Assembly (NCBI GenBank): GCA_961205875.1 | Contig: OY540809.1 | Span: 17,868,267-17,932,266 of the forward strand | From: Sialis fuliginosa | Lineage: Eukaryota > Arthropoda > Insecta > Megaloptera > Sialidae | Reading direction: 5' to 3' | DNA: 64,000 nucleotides | In this document: positions 35,031 through 45,836 of the stretch, piece by piece | How positions within the stretch are numbered: the first letter of the stretch is position 1 | How the letters are laid out: each line of letters opens with the position of its first letter | The notes under the pieces: generated by a model | The model's database searches: none | What the model was told of the DNA's origin: nothing | What the model saw: the letters and a program-made list of their open reading frames with translations, nothing else | Made by a program: the position numbers and the translations under genes

Positions 35031-35292
35031 GGGTGATCAGGTCTCAGGTTTTCACTCGTAGTCTCAGGGTTTGTATACTGTTTCTTCGGGCTCAGGGTTT
35101 CGGTGCAATTTCTCTAGTTTTTGTAATAATGATGACGAATAAAAAAATGTCGTCAAAAATAGAGCAGATTAGGATATTTCAAATAAAATTAACTAATAAA
35201 TTTTATTAAAATAAAAAGGATAAAATAATATAAAAACAAAAGGGGTCTTCATTTACGTGTCAGGATTTACAAAAACTAAAATCTGGTCACCC
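35031..35292. mobile_element. MITE with GGGTGATCAG ends and TA flanks
   Basis: GGGTGATCAGGT pairs with ATCTGGTCACCC. TA lies directly outside both ends. CTCAGG/TCAGGGTTT motifs recur inside. The class is probably Tc1/mariner-like, but that is inference. Confidence 0.5.
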
Positions 35293-36101
35293 TATCTTCT
35301 GTATTAACAATGTCTTCTGCGTCTTCTGTATTCACAAAATTAAAAAAATAAAGCTACGAGTAAACATATGCAATAAGCACTACACGTAACACGTCGGGTT
35401 GCATTTAATCATTTCGTTTAAAAAAATATTTTGTAATAAAAATTCTATTAGGCGTTACAAATAACTTTAAAAACGATTAAATCTTCGTCTTATACATAAT
35501 TTAATTGCTCCATCTATTGCTGTTTTCAAAAATAGCAAGTGAGTATTCAGTACAGGTGTACAGGTCTTTAAATAAATCTTCAAACCGAAACCCATAATAA
35601 GGGGCAAGGGGTGTCGAAGATCAAAAAAGTCTTCAGATATTATGACATTTTTTTGGGAGAAGGGGGGGGGGGGTATAATTAATATACCGTCATATGTCCC
35701 GACCTTCTTAAGTCTGCCACTGCACATAATGATTTTTCAAAACAAAAAAAATTACCCATAAAGTTATTTTTTTTTTAAATATTTTACTACTGTTTAGACT
35801 TCCTGAACAGGAATTAAACAAAGTATGTAGAAATAAAAATATTTAATTTTAAAAAACATCAGTTTTTTCGAGATCACACTATACATTTCAATATAATTTT
35901 TAAAACAGGCTCGTTCCACCGTTGACTCATTCTGTACATACAAACCTTTAAAAATAAATTATGCTAGTGAATAATTATCGGTTGGTATCACTGGTTGGTA
36001 TGATCTGGTGACGTTTATTGAATGCGGTATCCACAAAACGTTGCGGTGTCATTTATAATAAACGACGAAAATTTTACAAAAAGACTTTAGTAATTATCAA
36101 A
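35293..36101. other. Upstream region of TM9SF2: promoter and 5' UTR not resolved
   Basis: A hAT-type right end (TCTGCCACTG) appears near 35,713 after a G-run, but I find no partner end. The frame upstream of the chosen start reads MNAVSTKRCGVIYNKRRKF, which lacks the family's N-terminal character, so I treat it as 5' UTR. Confidence 0.4.
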
Positions 36102-39100
36102 ATGAAACTACACATAATATATTTGAATATAATTTTACTAAAGGCAACGATAGGTTTTTATCTGCCTGGATTAGCTCCAGTCAATTACTGCCCAAAGAGC
36201 TCAGTTTCTGAAACTTGCAAGGTAAATAAGTCGTAAAAGTTGATGTCATAAATATTTTTACAATTACGCCACGACAGCCAGACAATACCTATATACTTTA
36301 TTTTTATTTACAGGAAGATGTACAGTTATTTGTAAACCGACTGAACACAGAAGAATCAGTAATACCTTATGAATATAATCATTTTGATTTTTGCACAGTG
36401 AATGATAAACCATCTCCTGTGGAAAACTTAGGACAAGTAGTTTTTGGTGAACGCATTAGACCATCCCCATACAAAATAGAATTTCTTAAAAACACCTCTT
36501 GTCAAGTATTATGTGTTAAACATTATGACGGTAGCAATGCGGAAAGCTTACAGAAGCTCGAGACATTGAAAAAAGGAATAAAAATGAAATATCAACATCA
36601 TTGGATTATTGATAATATGCCAGTTACATGGTGTTATATTTTAACTGATGGAAGACAATACTGTAGTACAGGATTTCAAATGGGGTGTTCTTTAGGTATG
36701 TCATTATCAATTAAATAGAATTTTTCATTATTTATTGTTTAGTATGCTAAATTATTTTGTTATAAATTAAATTTATTAACATGTATATGTTTTCAAAAGC
36801 AGCGATTTGTTTGTTGTGTTTTTTTAAATAATATAATCAATATTTTGTGTTGTGCAGCATAATTTTTTATAGGGACTATATCTGGAAAGAAAAATTAACA
36901 TAAAAAAAAACGTGAAAAAATAACTTACAATTAGTCATGAGATGACATTTGAAAGCTACAAAAAAGCTATCTATCTATTTATCACTTTAACACCCATTAT
37001 TTTATGATGAATATATTTTTTATGTCTCATTGTTGCAGTCTAATGTTCCAGATGTCAAAATATAAGTATAACTACCTCTGCCCGTGGCTTCGCTTGCGTG
37101 ACTACGGAATTATTGTTTAGGATTTTTGAAAAATTAAGTTGAATTAAGTACAAACACAATTAGTTATTATTGTAATAATAACTAATCAACACTTAAATTA
37201 TCTAACAAAAACGAATCAGAACAAAAAGTACAAAATATGTTTGTTCTGTTTAAATTTAAAAATTAATTATTGAAAACAAAATAAACAATCGATGATCAAA
37301 ACACAATGACTGAAACGAGGGAGTCTGAATGGTGGCCGAGCACATGCGAATCGTTCCCTCTGTCCTGTTTCGAGGCGGCACTTCTACTATTACTTATTTA
37401 AAGTTATTTCCTAAACGAAAAGACCAAATTGGATGCTCGAAAGGGCATATTATAGCTATATTAAGTACTTATGATGATGAAATTATTTATTTCGATAAGG
37501 ATTAATATTTTGCAGGTCATAAATCCACGTAAACAAAACCCAAACATTTAAAATTTTCTTTGTAACATAAAAGCAGTCATTGTGGCTTAAATATAAAAGT
37601 TAGATATATGGTATTGCAGACTTTATGTTAGGTATTTTGATTCTACACAATTCTTTACTACATTATTTTGTCTGTTTGTTACCTTTTCACGGTTAAACCA
37701 CTGAAGTGATCTTGATGAAATTTGGCAGGGAGATAACTTGTATTCATAGGCTACTTTGAATCTCGAAAAAAATTTATTAGATTAAAAAATACAAATTCCA
37801 CGTGGACAAAGTCGCGGGTAACAGCTAGTACTATATAGAATGTCGATAAGCTGTTATAACCCATTAATAAATTTAAAATTGCCGATGTCTGATAAATACA
37901 TTTGTATATATTATTTTTCCAGGTAACAGCCAGTGTGAAAATGATCCCTCCAAGCCTGGAGCATTTTATTTACATAATCACGTTGACCTAACAATCACCT
38001 ATCACAGTGGAGCAAAAGAAGATTGGGGAGGTGGAATGGAAAATGGTGGTAGAATCATATCTATTAAAGTTACACCACGAAGTATTGCACATCGGAATGA
38101 ATCAAATGTAAAATGCGATGACAGATTACCACCGCTGATTCTAGAAGATTTAAGTTCGGGAAAAAAACTGGATATCGTTTATACTTACTCTGTAAATTTT
38201 ATTGAAAACAATACTGTAAAATGGTCATCACGTTGGGATTATATTCTAGAATCTATGCCTCATACAAATATCCAATGGTTTAGTATATTGAATTCATTGG
38301 TTATCGTATTGTTTTTGTCAGGTTAGTAAAGTATATTTTAAAAAATATGTTAACGTGAAATAGAACACAATTATTTAATATTTATATCTTCTATCTTTAA
38401 TCAGCAACCCCTATCGTTGTTTAGGTTTTTAGTTAATATCCAATATCCATTGAGTTAATATCAGTATTTTAAGTTTCTAGGCAGTAAAATGTGTAAAATT
38501 TTTTTTTTGGTCATTGAAAGTCTATATGGGGTGTGATTACCATCCAATTTATTTTAAAAAAAATAGATATTTTTTCTGTCATTAAAAAATCATAGGGGTG
38601 GCACCCGTCTAATATGTAAAAAATAAAACCTATTGACTACCCTGCCAAAAAAGTCAATAGATTTTATTTTAGGGGGGTGACACTCTCGAATTCCGCTCCA
38701 GGTGTCACTCCCTCCCCTAGCGACGCTACTGTGCGTGCCCAACACGCATTTGGCCGTTTTATTAATTTCTTGTATTGACTTCAACAGGTATGGTAGCAAT
38801 GATATTGCTACGTACTTTGCATAAGGATATTGCGCGATACAATCAAATGGAATGTGGTGATGATGCACAAGAAGAATTTGGATGGAAGTTAGTGCACGGT
38901 GATGTATTTAGACCCCCACGTAAGGGCATGCTGTTATCTGTACTCCTTGGATCAGGCGTTCAAGTAAGTAAATTGTGTTTTCAGAATAATTCATTAGATT
39001 ACAGTGAAAATCATTTGATATGAAACAATGGGCACAGAAATATTTTTTCGTGGGAAAAGAATTATACAAAAAAAAAAAAAAAAACAGGAGGCGCACAATT

Positions 39101-41760
39101 TATTAATACTTAACATATTATGAATGAAAATTCACCATTTTAGATGTGTCACTCACTTATGTACTTCAAGGATTGTAAAAAAAAAATTATGTTTTGCCTG
39201 ATGACATATTTTTGCTGCTGAATAATATCTTTAATATTTGTGTAAAATATTATATACCTAAAGTTTAAGGCTCAAAAGTGTCATAAACAGTTAAAAAAAT
39301 TGAGTGTGTACTTATGTACACGCGTTAGAAGTTATACTTCTTTAGCGTGATTGCAAATTTTTTTTAATATGTTTATGGATGTACCATGTCTACCGCGTTC
39401 CGTTGCATTACTAAAATTTTACCCTCAACACGCCTAAAGAAGTATAACTTCAAATAATTGGTGGCCGATATATTTATACTTCTGAGATGCGAAATTTTTT
39501 CGTGTTAAAAGAAAAAAAAGGAATGTAATTACGTAGCATTTTGTCAGGACCAGAATGTTTGTGTTAAAAGATTTCCACTGTAATTTGGAATTTTTAATTA
39601 AAATAACTAATTATTGAATTAATTTTCTAGGTATTTTGTATGACACTGGTAACATTAATTTTTGCTTGTCTCGGTTTCTTAAGTCCCGCAAATCGTGGAG
39701 CACTAATGACTTGCGCACTTGTACTGTATGTACTTCTTGGAACTCCGGCTGGATACGTTTCAGCTAGAGTATACAAAAGTTTTGGCGGTGAAAAATGGAA
39801 ATCAAATGTTCTTCTTACTTCGATGTTAAGTCCCGGGTAAATGTCAATTATAGTTACTGAAGTCTGTAATGTATTTTATGAATTATTTGTTTTTTTTTCA
39901 GAATTGTGTTCTGTATATTTTTCATATTAAATCTAATATTATGGGCGCACGCAAGTTCTGCAGCAATTCCGTTCACGACTTTGTTAGCACTGTTGGCGTT
40001 GTGGTTTGGTGTTTCGGTACCGCTTACGTTTGTCGGTGCATATTTTGGCTTCAGTAAAAGGGTAAGTTATGATGTGAAGTAAAGAATGGACCATCTGTTT
40101 TTTTTTTAAATTACATTCAGTAAATAAACAAAACTCAACAAATAATATGCACAAACAATGCATTGAAATGTTACCTTTCAGAATATATATAACACGATAA
40201 CTTTAAATTAAACACATGACATCTACGTGTCTTTCAAACCATTTTTTGAAAATCCCTATGACTTTTTCAAACAGGTTATGTAAACGATGTATTTATATAA
40301 ATGTTTTTGTTTTTCTACAGGCATTAGAACATCCTGTAAGGACAAACCAAATACCTAGACAAATTCCAGACCAATCAATTTACACACAAGCAATACCTGG
40401 AATTGTTATGGGAGGTGTGCTACCGTTTGGATGTATTTTTATTCAATTGTTTTTCATTCTAAACTCGTTGTGGTCATCGCAAATGTACTATATGTTTGGA
40501 TTTTTGTTCCTCGTATTTATTATTCTAGTCATTACTTGTTCGGAAACTACGATACTGCTGTGCTACTTCCATCTCTGTGCGGAAGACTATCATTGGTGGT
40601 GGAGGTGAGTTATAAAAAAAATTCTTATGTTTATAGTCAAAGAATTGGGTCTAGACTTCTTTTAACTTAAGGGGTAACACCACTCTGGTGGCCGAAGAAA
40701 ATACCTAACTTTGACGAGTTTTTTTGGGAGTATAATAAAAGTAATGGGAATTCTTTTAGTAGGTTTATTCAGCATATATTTAAGTATAGAAAAAAAATGT
40801 ATTATTATTATTTTTATACAAAATGGCGCCGAAAGAACCAATCTTCGAAATGATCTTTTTAAAAAACACCGAACAAATTTCTCGTGAAATATAAGACCTC
40901 GAACAAAAACCAAAAAAAATTAAATCTATATACTACTGGCTATAAAAGTACGTAGAGATTTTTTATTTGATCAAATTTTGTAGATATGGTGCACTTTTGA
41001 AAAAACATTGATTTTTTCCCAAAAAATAAACAGTAAATTGTTTATAAAATAAAAAGTTTACATCGAATTAAAAAAACCCGTATGCACTTCTATAAAGGAT
41101 CTAATTGTGAAGCTACTGTCAAAATTTCAAACGGATCCATGCAACCGTATTGAAGTAATGTGTTTGCTAAGATTGAAAAAAGTGGTTTTGAGAAAAACAC
41201 ATTTAAAGTTTTACGAGCAGCAAGTTTTACGTAGCGTACCCTGGTGACTTTTTGAGTAACCTTAAGAACCTTCTGCGCTGTAATTTTTTGTTTACTACCA
41301 AGTGCATATTGTTTTTATTATATATTAAATTTAAAAAATATTTTTTTGAAAAAATTGACGTTTGAAATTTAAAAAAATAATTTTGGAAATTTATTTTTGT
41401 GTGGCAACAATTTAAACTATGTACCACCGCAGTTTGTGTAGAAGCAGAGCTTTTTGCCAAGAAGTGAATTCCGCACTTTTTTTTTTCTGTGTGGTAGTAA
41501 TCAACTGTCTCAATTTGACAATTTATTTTATTTTTTGCAGATCATTTTTAACATCAGGATTCACCGCTGTATATTTATTTTTCTATTGCTGTCATTACTT
41601 TGTCTCCAAACTCACAATTGAAGACACGGCATCAACATTTTTATATTTTGGATATACATTAATAATTGTATTTTTGTTTTTCCTCTTAACTGGATGTATA
41701 GGATTCTTTGCATGTTTTTGGTTCATCAGAAACATTTATAGTGTGGTAAAAGTCGATTAA
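36102..41760 (+). CDS. TM9SF2: TM9SF2 orthologue, transmembrane 9 superfamily member (8 coding exons)
   Basis: The coding exons are 36102-36221, 36314-36695, 37923-38321, 38788-38963, 39631-39836, 39902-40061, 40321-40604 and 41541-41760. All use GT donors and AG acceptors, and the phases join exactly to 648 residues plus stop, close to the ~660 of the family. The start at 36,102 opens a hydrophobic signal peptide followed by [13 protein letters not shown], the conserved mature N-terminus. The lumenal domain contains SENLGQ-type, FGERI and [15 protein letters not shown] motifs. The nine membrane segments begin after [37 protein letters not shown] and [12 protein letters not shown] match the family closely. 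The C-terminus ends VVKVD, a KxD-type COPI/Golgi retention signal. Endosome/Golgi membrane residence is expected from the family. No lesion is visible. Confidence 0.96.
37071..37669 (-). mobile_element. Reversed Helitron fragment in TM9SF2 intron 2
   Basis: On the minus strand this matches about 27,085-27,778, including CAATTTGGATGC, the TTAATCCTTATCGAAATAAAT-type block and a 3' end with AGCGAAGCCACGGGCAGAGG. It lacks the 5' portion of that element. Confidence 0.6.
37670..37828 (+). mobile_element. Forward Helitron fragment in TM9SF2 intron 2
   Basis: TCTGTTTGTTACCTTTTCAC, GATGAAATTTGGCAGGGAGA and the terminal GTCGCGGGTAACAGCTAG match the 15,320-16,273 Helitron. The right flank begins with T, as expected for a Helitron 3' end. 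The 5' end is missing, and the piece abuts the reversed fragment. Confidence 0.6.
38964..39630. other. Intron 4 of TM9SF2 with an inverted-repeat remnant
   Basis: Within the intron, AGAAGTTATACTTCTTTAGC near 39,327 is partly complementary to GCCTAAAGAAGTATAACTTC near 39,431. This is probably an eroded MITE. The frame at 38,908-39,096 on the minus strand is not a gene. Confidence 0.45.
40605..41540. other. Intron 7 of TM9SF2 with dispersed-repeat sequence
   Basis: The donor is GTGAGT and the acceptor TTTTGCAG. The middle (about 41,070-41,220) resembles 24,290-24,420 (AAAATTTCAAA.GGATC, then AAAACAC/GC, TTTAAAGTTTT). This is an unclassified dispersed repeat, and no ends were resolved. Confidence 0.45.
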
Positions 41761-42718
41761 ATACGTTTTGTATTTATAATATTTTTTAGATTATGTATAT
41801 ACCTAGACCTACATATAATTAATATTACAATAATAGATGTATGCTACAATTCATTTACAAGGGATAGACTTACATAATCGATTGTAATTTAACCTTTTTG
41901 GTACAGGTACTCCTTGTAACAAATATAACACAGTAAAAACTCATTCATTGGAATCTCCTGTTTGTCGAGATAGTACTCTTGAAATTTATATTTAATTGCT
42001 TGTTAAGTTGACATGTTGAAAACAATGCATTAAATATAATTGATAAAAGTTATATAGTTTCAAGGGTCTTTTATTTTTGATTTGATGGTTTTATAGGAAT
42101 CTATATTTTTTACAATTTGTTGTGTCAACCCTGTCTATTTTTATGTTTTCAAATTTCAAACCATTACAATAAAACAGAAATTCTAGGAATAAATGAACTA
42201 CTTTACTGCATCAACATTATTAAATTTGCAATTGTTTTTGAGCCCATAAAATAAAAAAAGTGACGATCATTTAAACTTTAATCCTCACATAACCTAACCT
42301 GTTGTAATGAAAATCTTGGAATACATAAAATGACTAGTGCTAAAATAACAAATATAAGCCATTAGTTTGAATGTTGGAAACTTAAGCTCAAGAATTGATA
42401 ATTGCAGACAGAAAATTCTAATGTACTGACTTGACCGACATCAGTGTAAATTTTATGTGAGAAAACTATATTAATCAGTCATGTTGGGAAAAATCCAAAC
42501 TAAGGTAATTAAAAACAAACAGAATGTAGTTTTATTGCCCTAGTAGTTTTGCAGGCTGTTAAACCTTAATCCCAATGTAATTTGTCGTAAACAAGTTTCA
42601 AAATATGAGTTCGACGTGATCAGCAAAATAGAATAGAAACAAACAAACAAGTAAAGTGTAATTTGATTGTTTGTTTCAATTCTTTTGAAATTTTGAAGTT
42701 TCTATAATTGATAGTTTC
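41761..42718. other. TM9SF2 3' UTR and flank
   Basis: A possible polyadenylation signal AATAAA lies near 42,168. No other gene is seen. Confidence 0.45.
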
Positions 42719-43033
42719 ATGCCTGGTAATATAAAAAAATTGCAAAAGCAAATTAGCTTCCAGCTAATGCTATCTGCTAGCCACTGAATATAAATGACAA
42801 CACACTCACAGATGATAACCTTGACGCATGCGCAATAAGTACAATCAGCGACTTAAAATAAGTGCTGGCAAGTGTACCTCATAAAATACATAGCATTTAC
42901 ATTATTATACATTTATTACTACTGCTTTAAAATATCAAGCAAATTTCATAACAACTAACACCTAGCAAATAGCGTTAGCTGGAAAACTAATTTGATTTTG
43001 AAAACACAAGCAAACTCTTTATAATACAGGGCA
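42719..43033. mobile_element. Inverted-repeat MITE, copy B
   Basis: ATGCCTGGTAATATAAAAAA on the left pairs with TTTATAATACAGGGCAT on the right, and TTAGCTTCCAGCTAATGCTA pairs with TAGCGTTAGCTGGAAAACTA. It shares ends and inner blocks with 29,346-29,520 but has a longer middle. Confidence 0.65.
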
Positions 43034-43589
43034 TCAGAGTACAATATTACCAATCATTTTAAGATACTTTTTTACTCACCTGGTGTAAACATATGTATGA
43101 ATGCTTCTATAAAAAATGTATAAATGCAACCCTCAGGGTAGTTAACATAAAAAACAACTTTATTTTATCTATGCTTATATACTTATATAATTTACTTATA
43201 TAAATGATCTGTAGCGCACATCAGAAATACTTACCATATCTTTATTTGTTGGAAAAATAATTTGAATGCAAGATGGCAACAATTTGATTTTTTTATGTAT
43301 ATATAATTTCTGTTGATGTATAAAAATTAATGAATTAGCAAATATATATCTAAATATAATTGTGTTTGGAGTTTAATTTTAAGCCGAGTTATAACTTATG
43401 TTCTAAAATATTTCACAAATTAATACAAATATTTATCAAAAGTATAAATCGTCGGTTTACAAAAAAAATCATTAAATCAATTCTTTTAATTTTTGACTTA
43501 AGTACACCATCTTTAACACTGAAATCTGTATAGATTTTTAATAAATCTGAAGTAAAGCATTTCATGTAGGAAAAATAGTGTCATTTTTT

Positions 43590-43800
43590 AGGATTCTGTA
43601 AAAATTAGGAAACCTTATGGTCTGTTCGTCTGTATGTCACATATCTATTAAGATGACATTTAGTATACGGATGTAGATTGCTGACCCCAAAAACAGAACT
43701 GATGAGATTTTTGAAAAAATATTTTTTTGAACCATCCTCTAGACTAAGTTAATGAGAACCCTATCAATGCGTGCTCAAGACACACTTGGCTGTTTTTTTT
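43590..43800 (+). repeat. Short copy of the 20,470-22,262 dispersed repeat
   Basis: It shares GGATTCTGTAAAAATTAGGA-like start sequence, TCTGTTCGTCTGTATGTCAC, TATACGGATGTAGATTG, and an end resembling GAACCCTATCAATGCGTGCT then ACACTTGGCTGTTTT. Most of the body of the long copy is missing. Confidence 0.55.
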
Positions 43801-44190
43801 ATAAAATTTTGATTTTCTCTTTTCTGACTAATGTGTTGATAAATATACACTAGTGACAATTGTGTTGTTTTCTTGAACTAAAAATGAAGCTTCGGATTAG
43901 CCAATCAGATTGCTTTATTATTTTAGTGAATTTTTCCAAAAGAAAAAAATTCATATCTCCGGTATAGATGATTGGATCGATGACATTAAATGTTTTTTAG
44001 AAACCTTTGAATAAGGCTAAAATATTATGTTTCTTGTGAGTTTTCGATATAAAGTGTTGTTTGGTAGGAATTATTAAATTTACAAAAAATTAGAGTACAT
44101 CTCGCAACCCAAGGGTTCAGTGTTCGAATCTCAAGGTTTCTGTTTTTGAATTTTTTTTTTGATTTTTATTATTATTTACAATAAAAATTA

Positions 44191-44429
44191 CTCCCTCTGT
44201 TCCAAAATACTGTTCTGATTTGCATTCAACGTAAAGAATTATTGAAAATAAATTATGTTGTTAATTAAACACATTTTTTATATAATATAATTATTTTTTC
44301 TGAAACAGTCATTTTATAAAAGATATTTGATTTTTTCTAGTCAAAAACAGTAATAACATCAAATCGGAATACTATTTTGGAACAAAAAAAACAACGTGAA
44401 ATCGTAACAATATTTCGGAACAAAGGGAG
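44191..44429. mobile_element. MITE with Stowaway-like termini
   Basis: The left end is CTCCCTCTGTTCCAAAATAC and the right end is ATTTCGGAACAAAGGGAG. TA flanks both sides (44,189-44,190 and 44,430-44,431). A second inward copy of the end (ATACTATTTTGGAACA) lies at about 44,372-44,387. This is the terminal sequence and TA target of plant Stowaway MITEs (Tc1/mariner). It has no coding capacity. Confidence 0.75.
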
Positions 44430-44668
44430 TATTTTAACAATAAATAATCAATAAGTGCATCAAAATACATAGTATGTATGTCTCAACAATGATGCAATGT
44501 AATTAGTACATATATATAAGTAATATATTTATAAATAAAAGTTAAGTAATTTTCAATACTTTATACCTGTGTAGACAGGTAACAAAGAACTAATTAAGAG
44601 CATCTATGTAGATAAATAGATGTTATAAATTTAGTCAGTTAACAAACATGCTTATTATTGCTTATTAT

Positions 44669-45509
44669 TAGTGTCCGACCGAAGGTCAGTTTTTGGCCGA
44701 AGCAGAAGCCGAACTTCGGCTTTTCTTGTTACCTTCGGCCGAAGCCGAAGCCGAAGCCGAAGGTTTTTGTTTTCGTCTTTTATTTTTAAAAATTTTCACA
44801 AATGAAAAAAAATCAATGTGTAATGACCTGTTTTTAACTTTTCATTTAAAAAATTAAATATGTAAACGTTTAGTTGTTATTAAAATGGAAAAAAAAATTT
44901 AAAAAATATTTTCCCCCCTGCTCATAGGTTATATCTTCGAAAGTAAAAGATTTAAAAAAAATTGGATTATGTATAATATTTTTTTTTTATATATATATTT
45001 TTTGACCTCATTTTTTATATACAGCCAGTTACACCACACCCCTCACCGAACAGGGATTACTGTTAGGAAGGGAACTTGCCCCGGGGCAACCAGATGTATA
45101 ATATGATTTTTTAGAAAAAAAAATTATGCGATTTTTGTTTATTTAAACTCATTGCTTTTTTTATTATTTGATTTTAGGTACGTGGTTTTAGAAAATTAGA
45201 GAATGTATCATTGACGCTATTAATCCTTTTTACAACGCCAAAATAAAGTTTATCTATCTATCTATTCTTTATTTTATAATGTAAGCTATATATGTCTTTT
45301 TTCGTGCGATTTTTTATATGCGGTTTTCTGTGGAACGTATATATATCGCATAGAATAATACTTAACTGTACAATATTATACTATATATTTCAACCTTCGG
45401 CTTCGGCAAAACCTTCGGCTTAATTTTGGCCGAAGCCGATTATTCAGCCGAAGGTGAAATTTTGGCCGAAGGTGGCCGAAGCCGAAGCCGAATGTTCGGT
45501 CGGACACTA
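44669..45509. mobile_element. hAT-type element with GCCGAA hexamer-rich ends
   Basis: The ends are TAGTGTCCGACCGAAGGTCA on the left and the complementary GTTCGGTCGGACACTA on the right. CTTATTAT lies directly outside both ends (44,661-44,668 and 45,510-45,517), a perfect 8-bp duplication. Both subterminal regions carry runs of GGCCGAAGCCGAAGCCGAA-type hexamers in inverted orientation. No transposase frame is present; the interior is AT-rich. Confidence 0.85.
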
Positions 45510-45558
45510 CTTATTATATCTGTGTAGATAAACAGGTGTATTATAAAATTAAATTGCA

Positions 45559-45823
45559 AGTTATGTTTGGGCTCCAGGAAAAAGTTATTAAAAACAATTA
45601 CGATTGACAAGTACTATGTTTATTGTTTAATATTCAAAGCAAATGTGTCTTACAAAAATATTACAATCACTTATATACTAAATCCTTATCACATTAATTT
45701 CTAAATATAGTTTTTATTTGCGCCTCGTGTGTCCGGTCATGTGGGTTGTGTCTATCCTTGATAAGGTGGACAATGGATTCTTCTGTTGTACCTATCTTTG
45801 GTAAACAAGGAATCGATATAACT
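45559..45823 (-). repeat. 3' LTR of the errantivirus-like element
   Basis: 265 bp, matching the outer parts of 54,872-59,565 once the Copia insertion is removed. It lacks 44 bp present in the other LTR near its U3 end. It also preserves the uninterrupted TATAGTTTTTATTTGCG site into which Copia inserted in the other copy. Confidence 0.9.
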
Positions 45824-45836
45824 CCTCCGCTCTTAA
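45824..45836 (-). other. Polypurine tract of the errantivirus-like element
   Basis: On the minus strand the bases before the 3' LTR read TTAAGAGCGGAGG, a purine-rich tract directly abutting AGTTAT. It overlaps the end of the env frame. Confidence 0.7.

Larger units (their letters stand above)
36696..37922. other. Intron 2 of TM9SF2, expanded by Helitron fragments
   Basis: At 1,227 bp this is the longest intron of the gene. It holds a reversed Helitron fragment (37,071-37,669) and a forward one (37,670-37,828) joined head to head. The donor GTATGT and the acceptor with TTATTTTTCCAG are undisturbed. Confidence 0.75.

Noticed and set aside
36018-36101. Upstream in-frame ATG as the TM9SF2 start
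   Set aside because: It would add 28 basic residues ahead of the hydrophobic signal peptide, which the family does not have; the ATG at 36,102 puts the signal peptide first.
44105-44150. tRNA-like B box (GTGTTCGAATCTC) suggesting a tRNA gene or SINE head
   Set aside because: No matching A box at the right distance, no cloverleaf stems could be folded by eye, and no poly-A-tailed body follows; the next unit is the Stowaway-like MITE.
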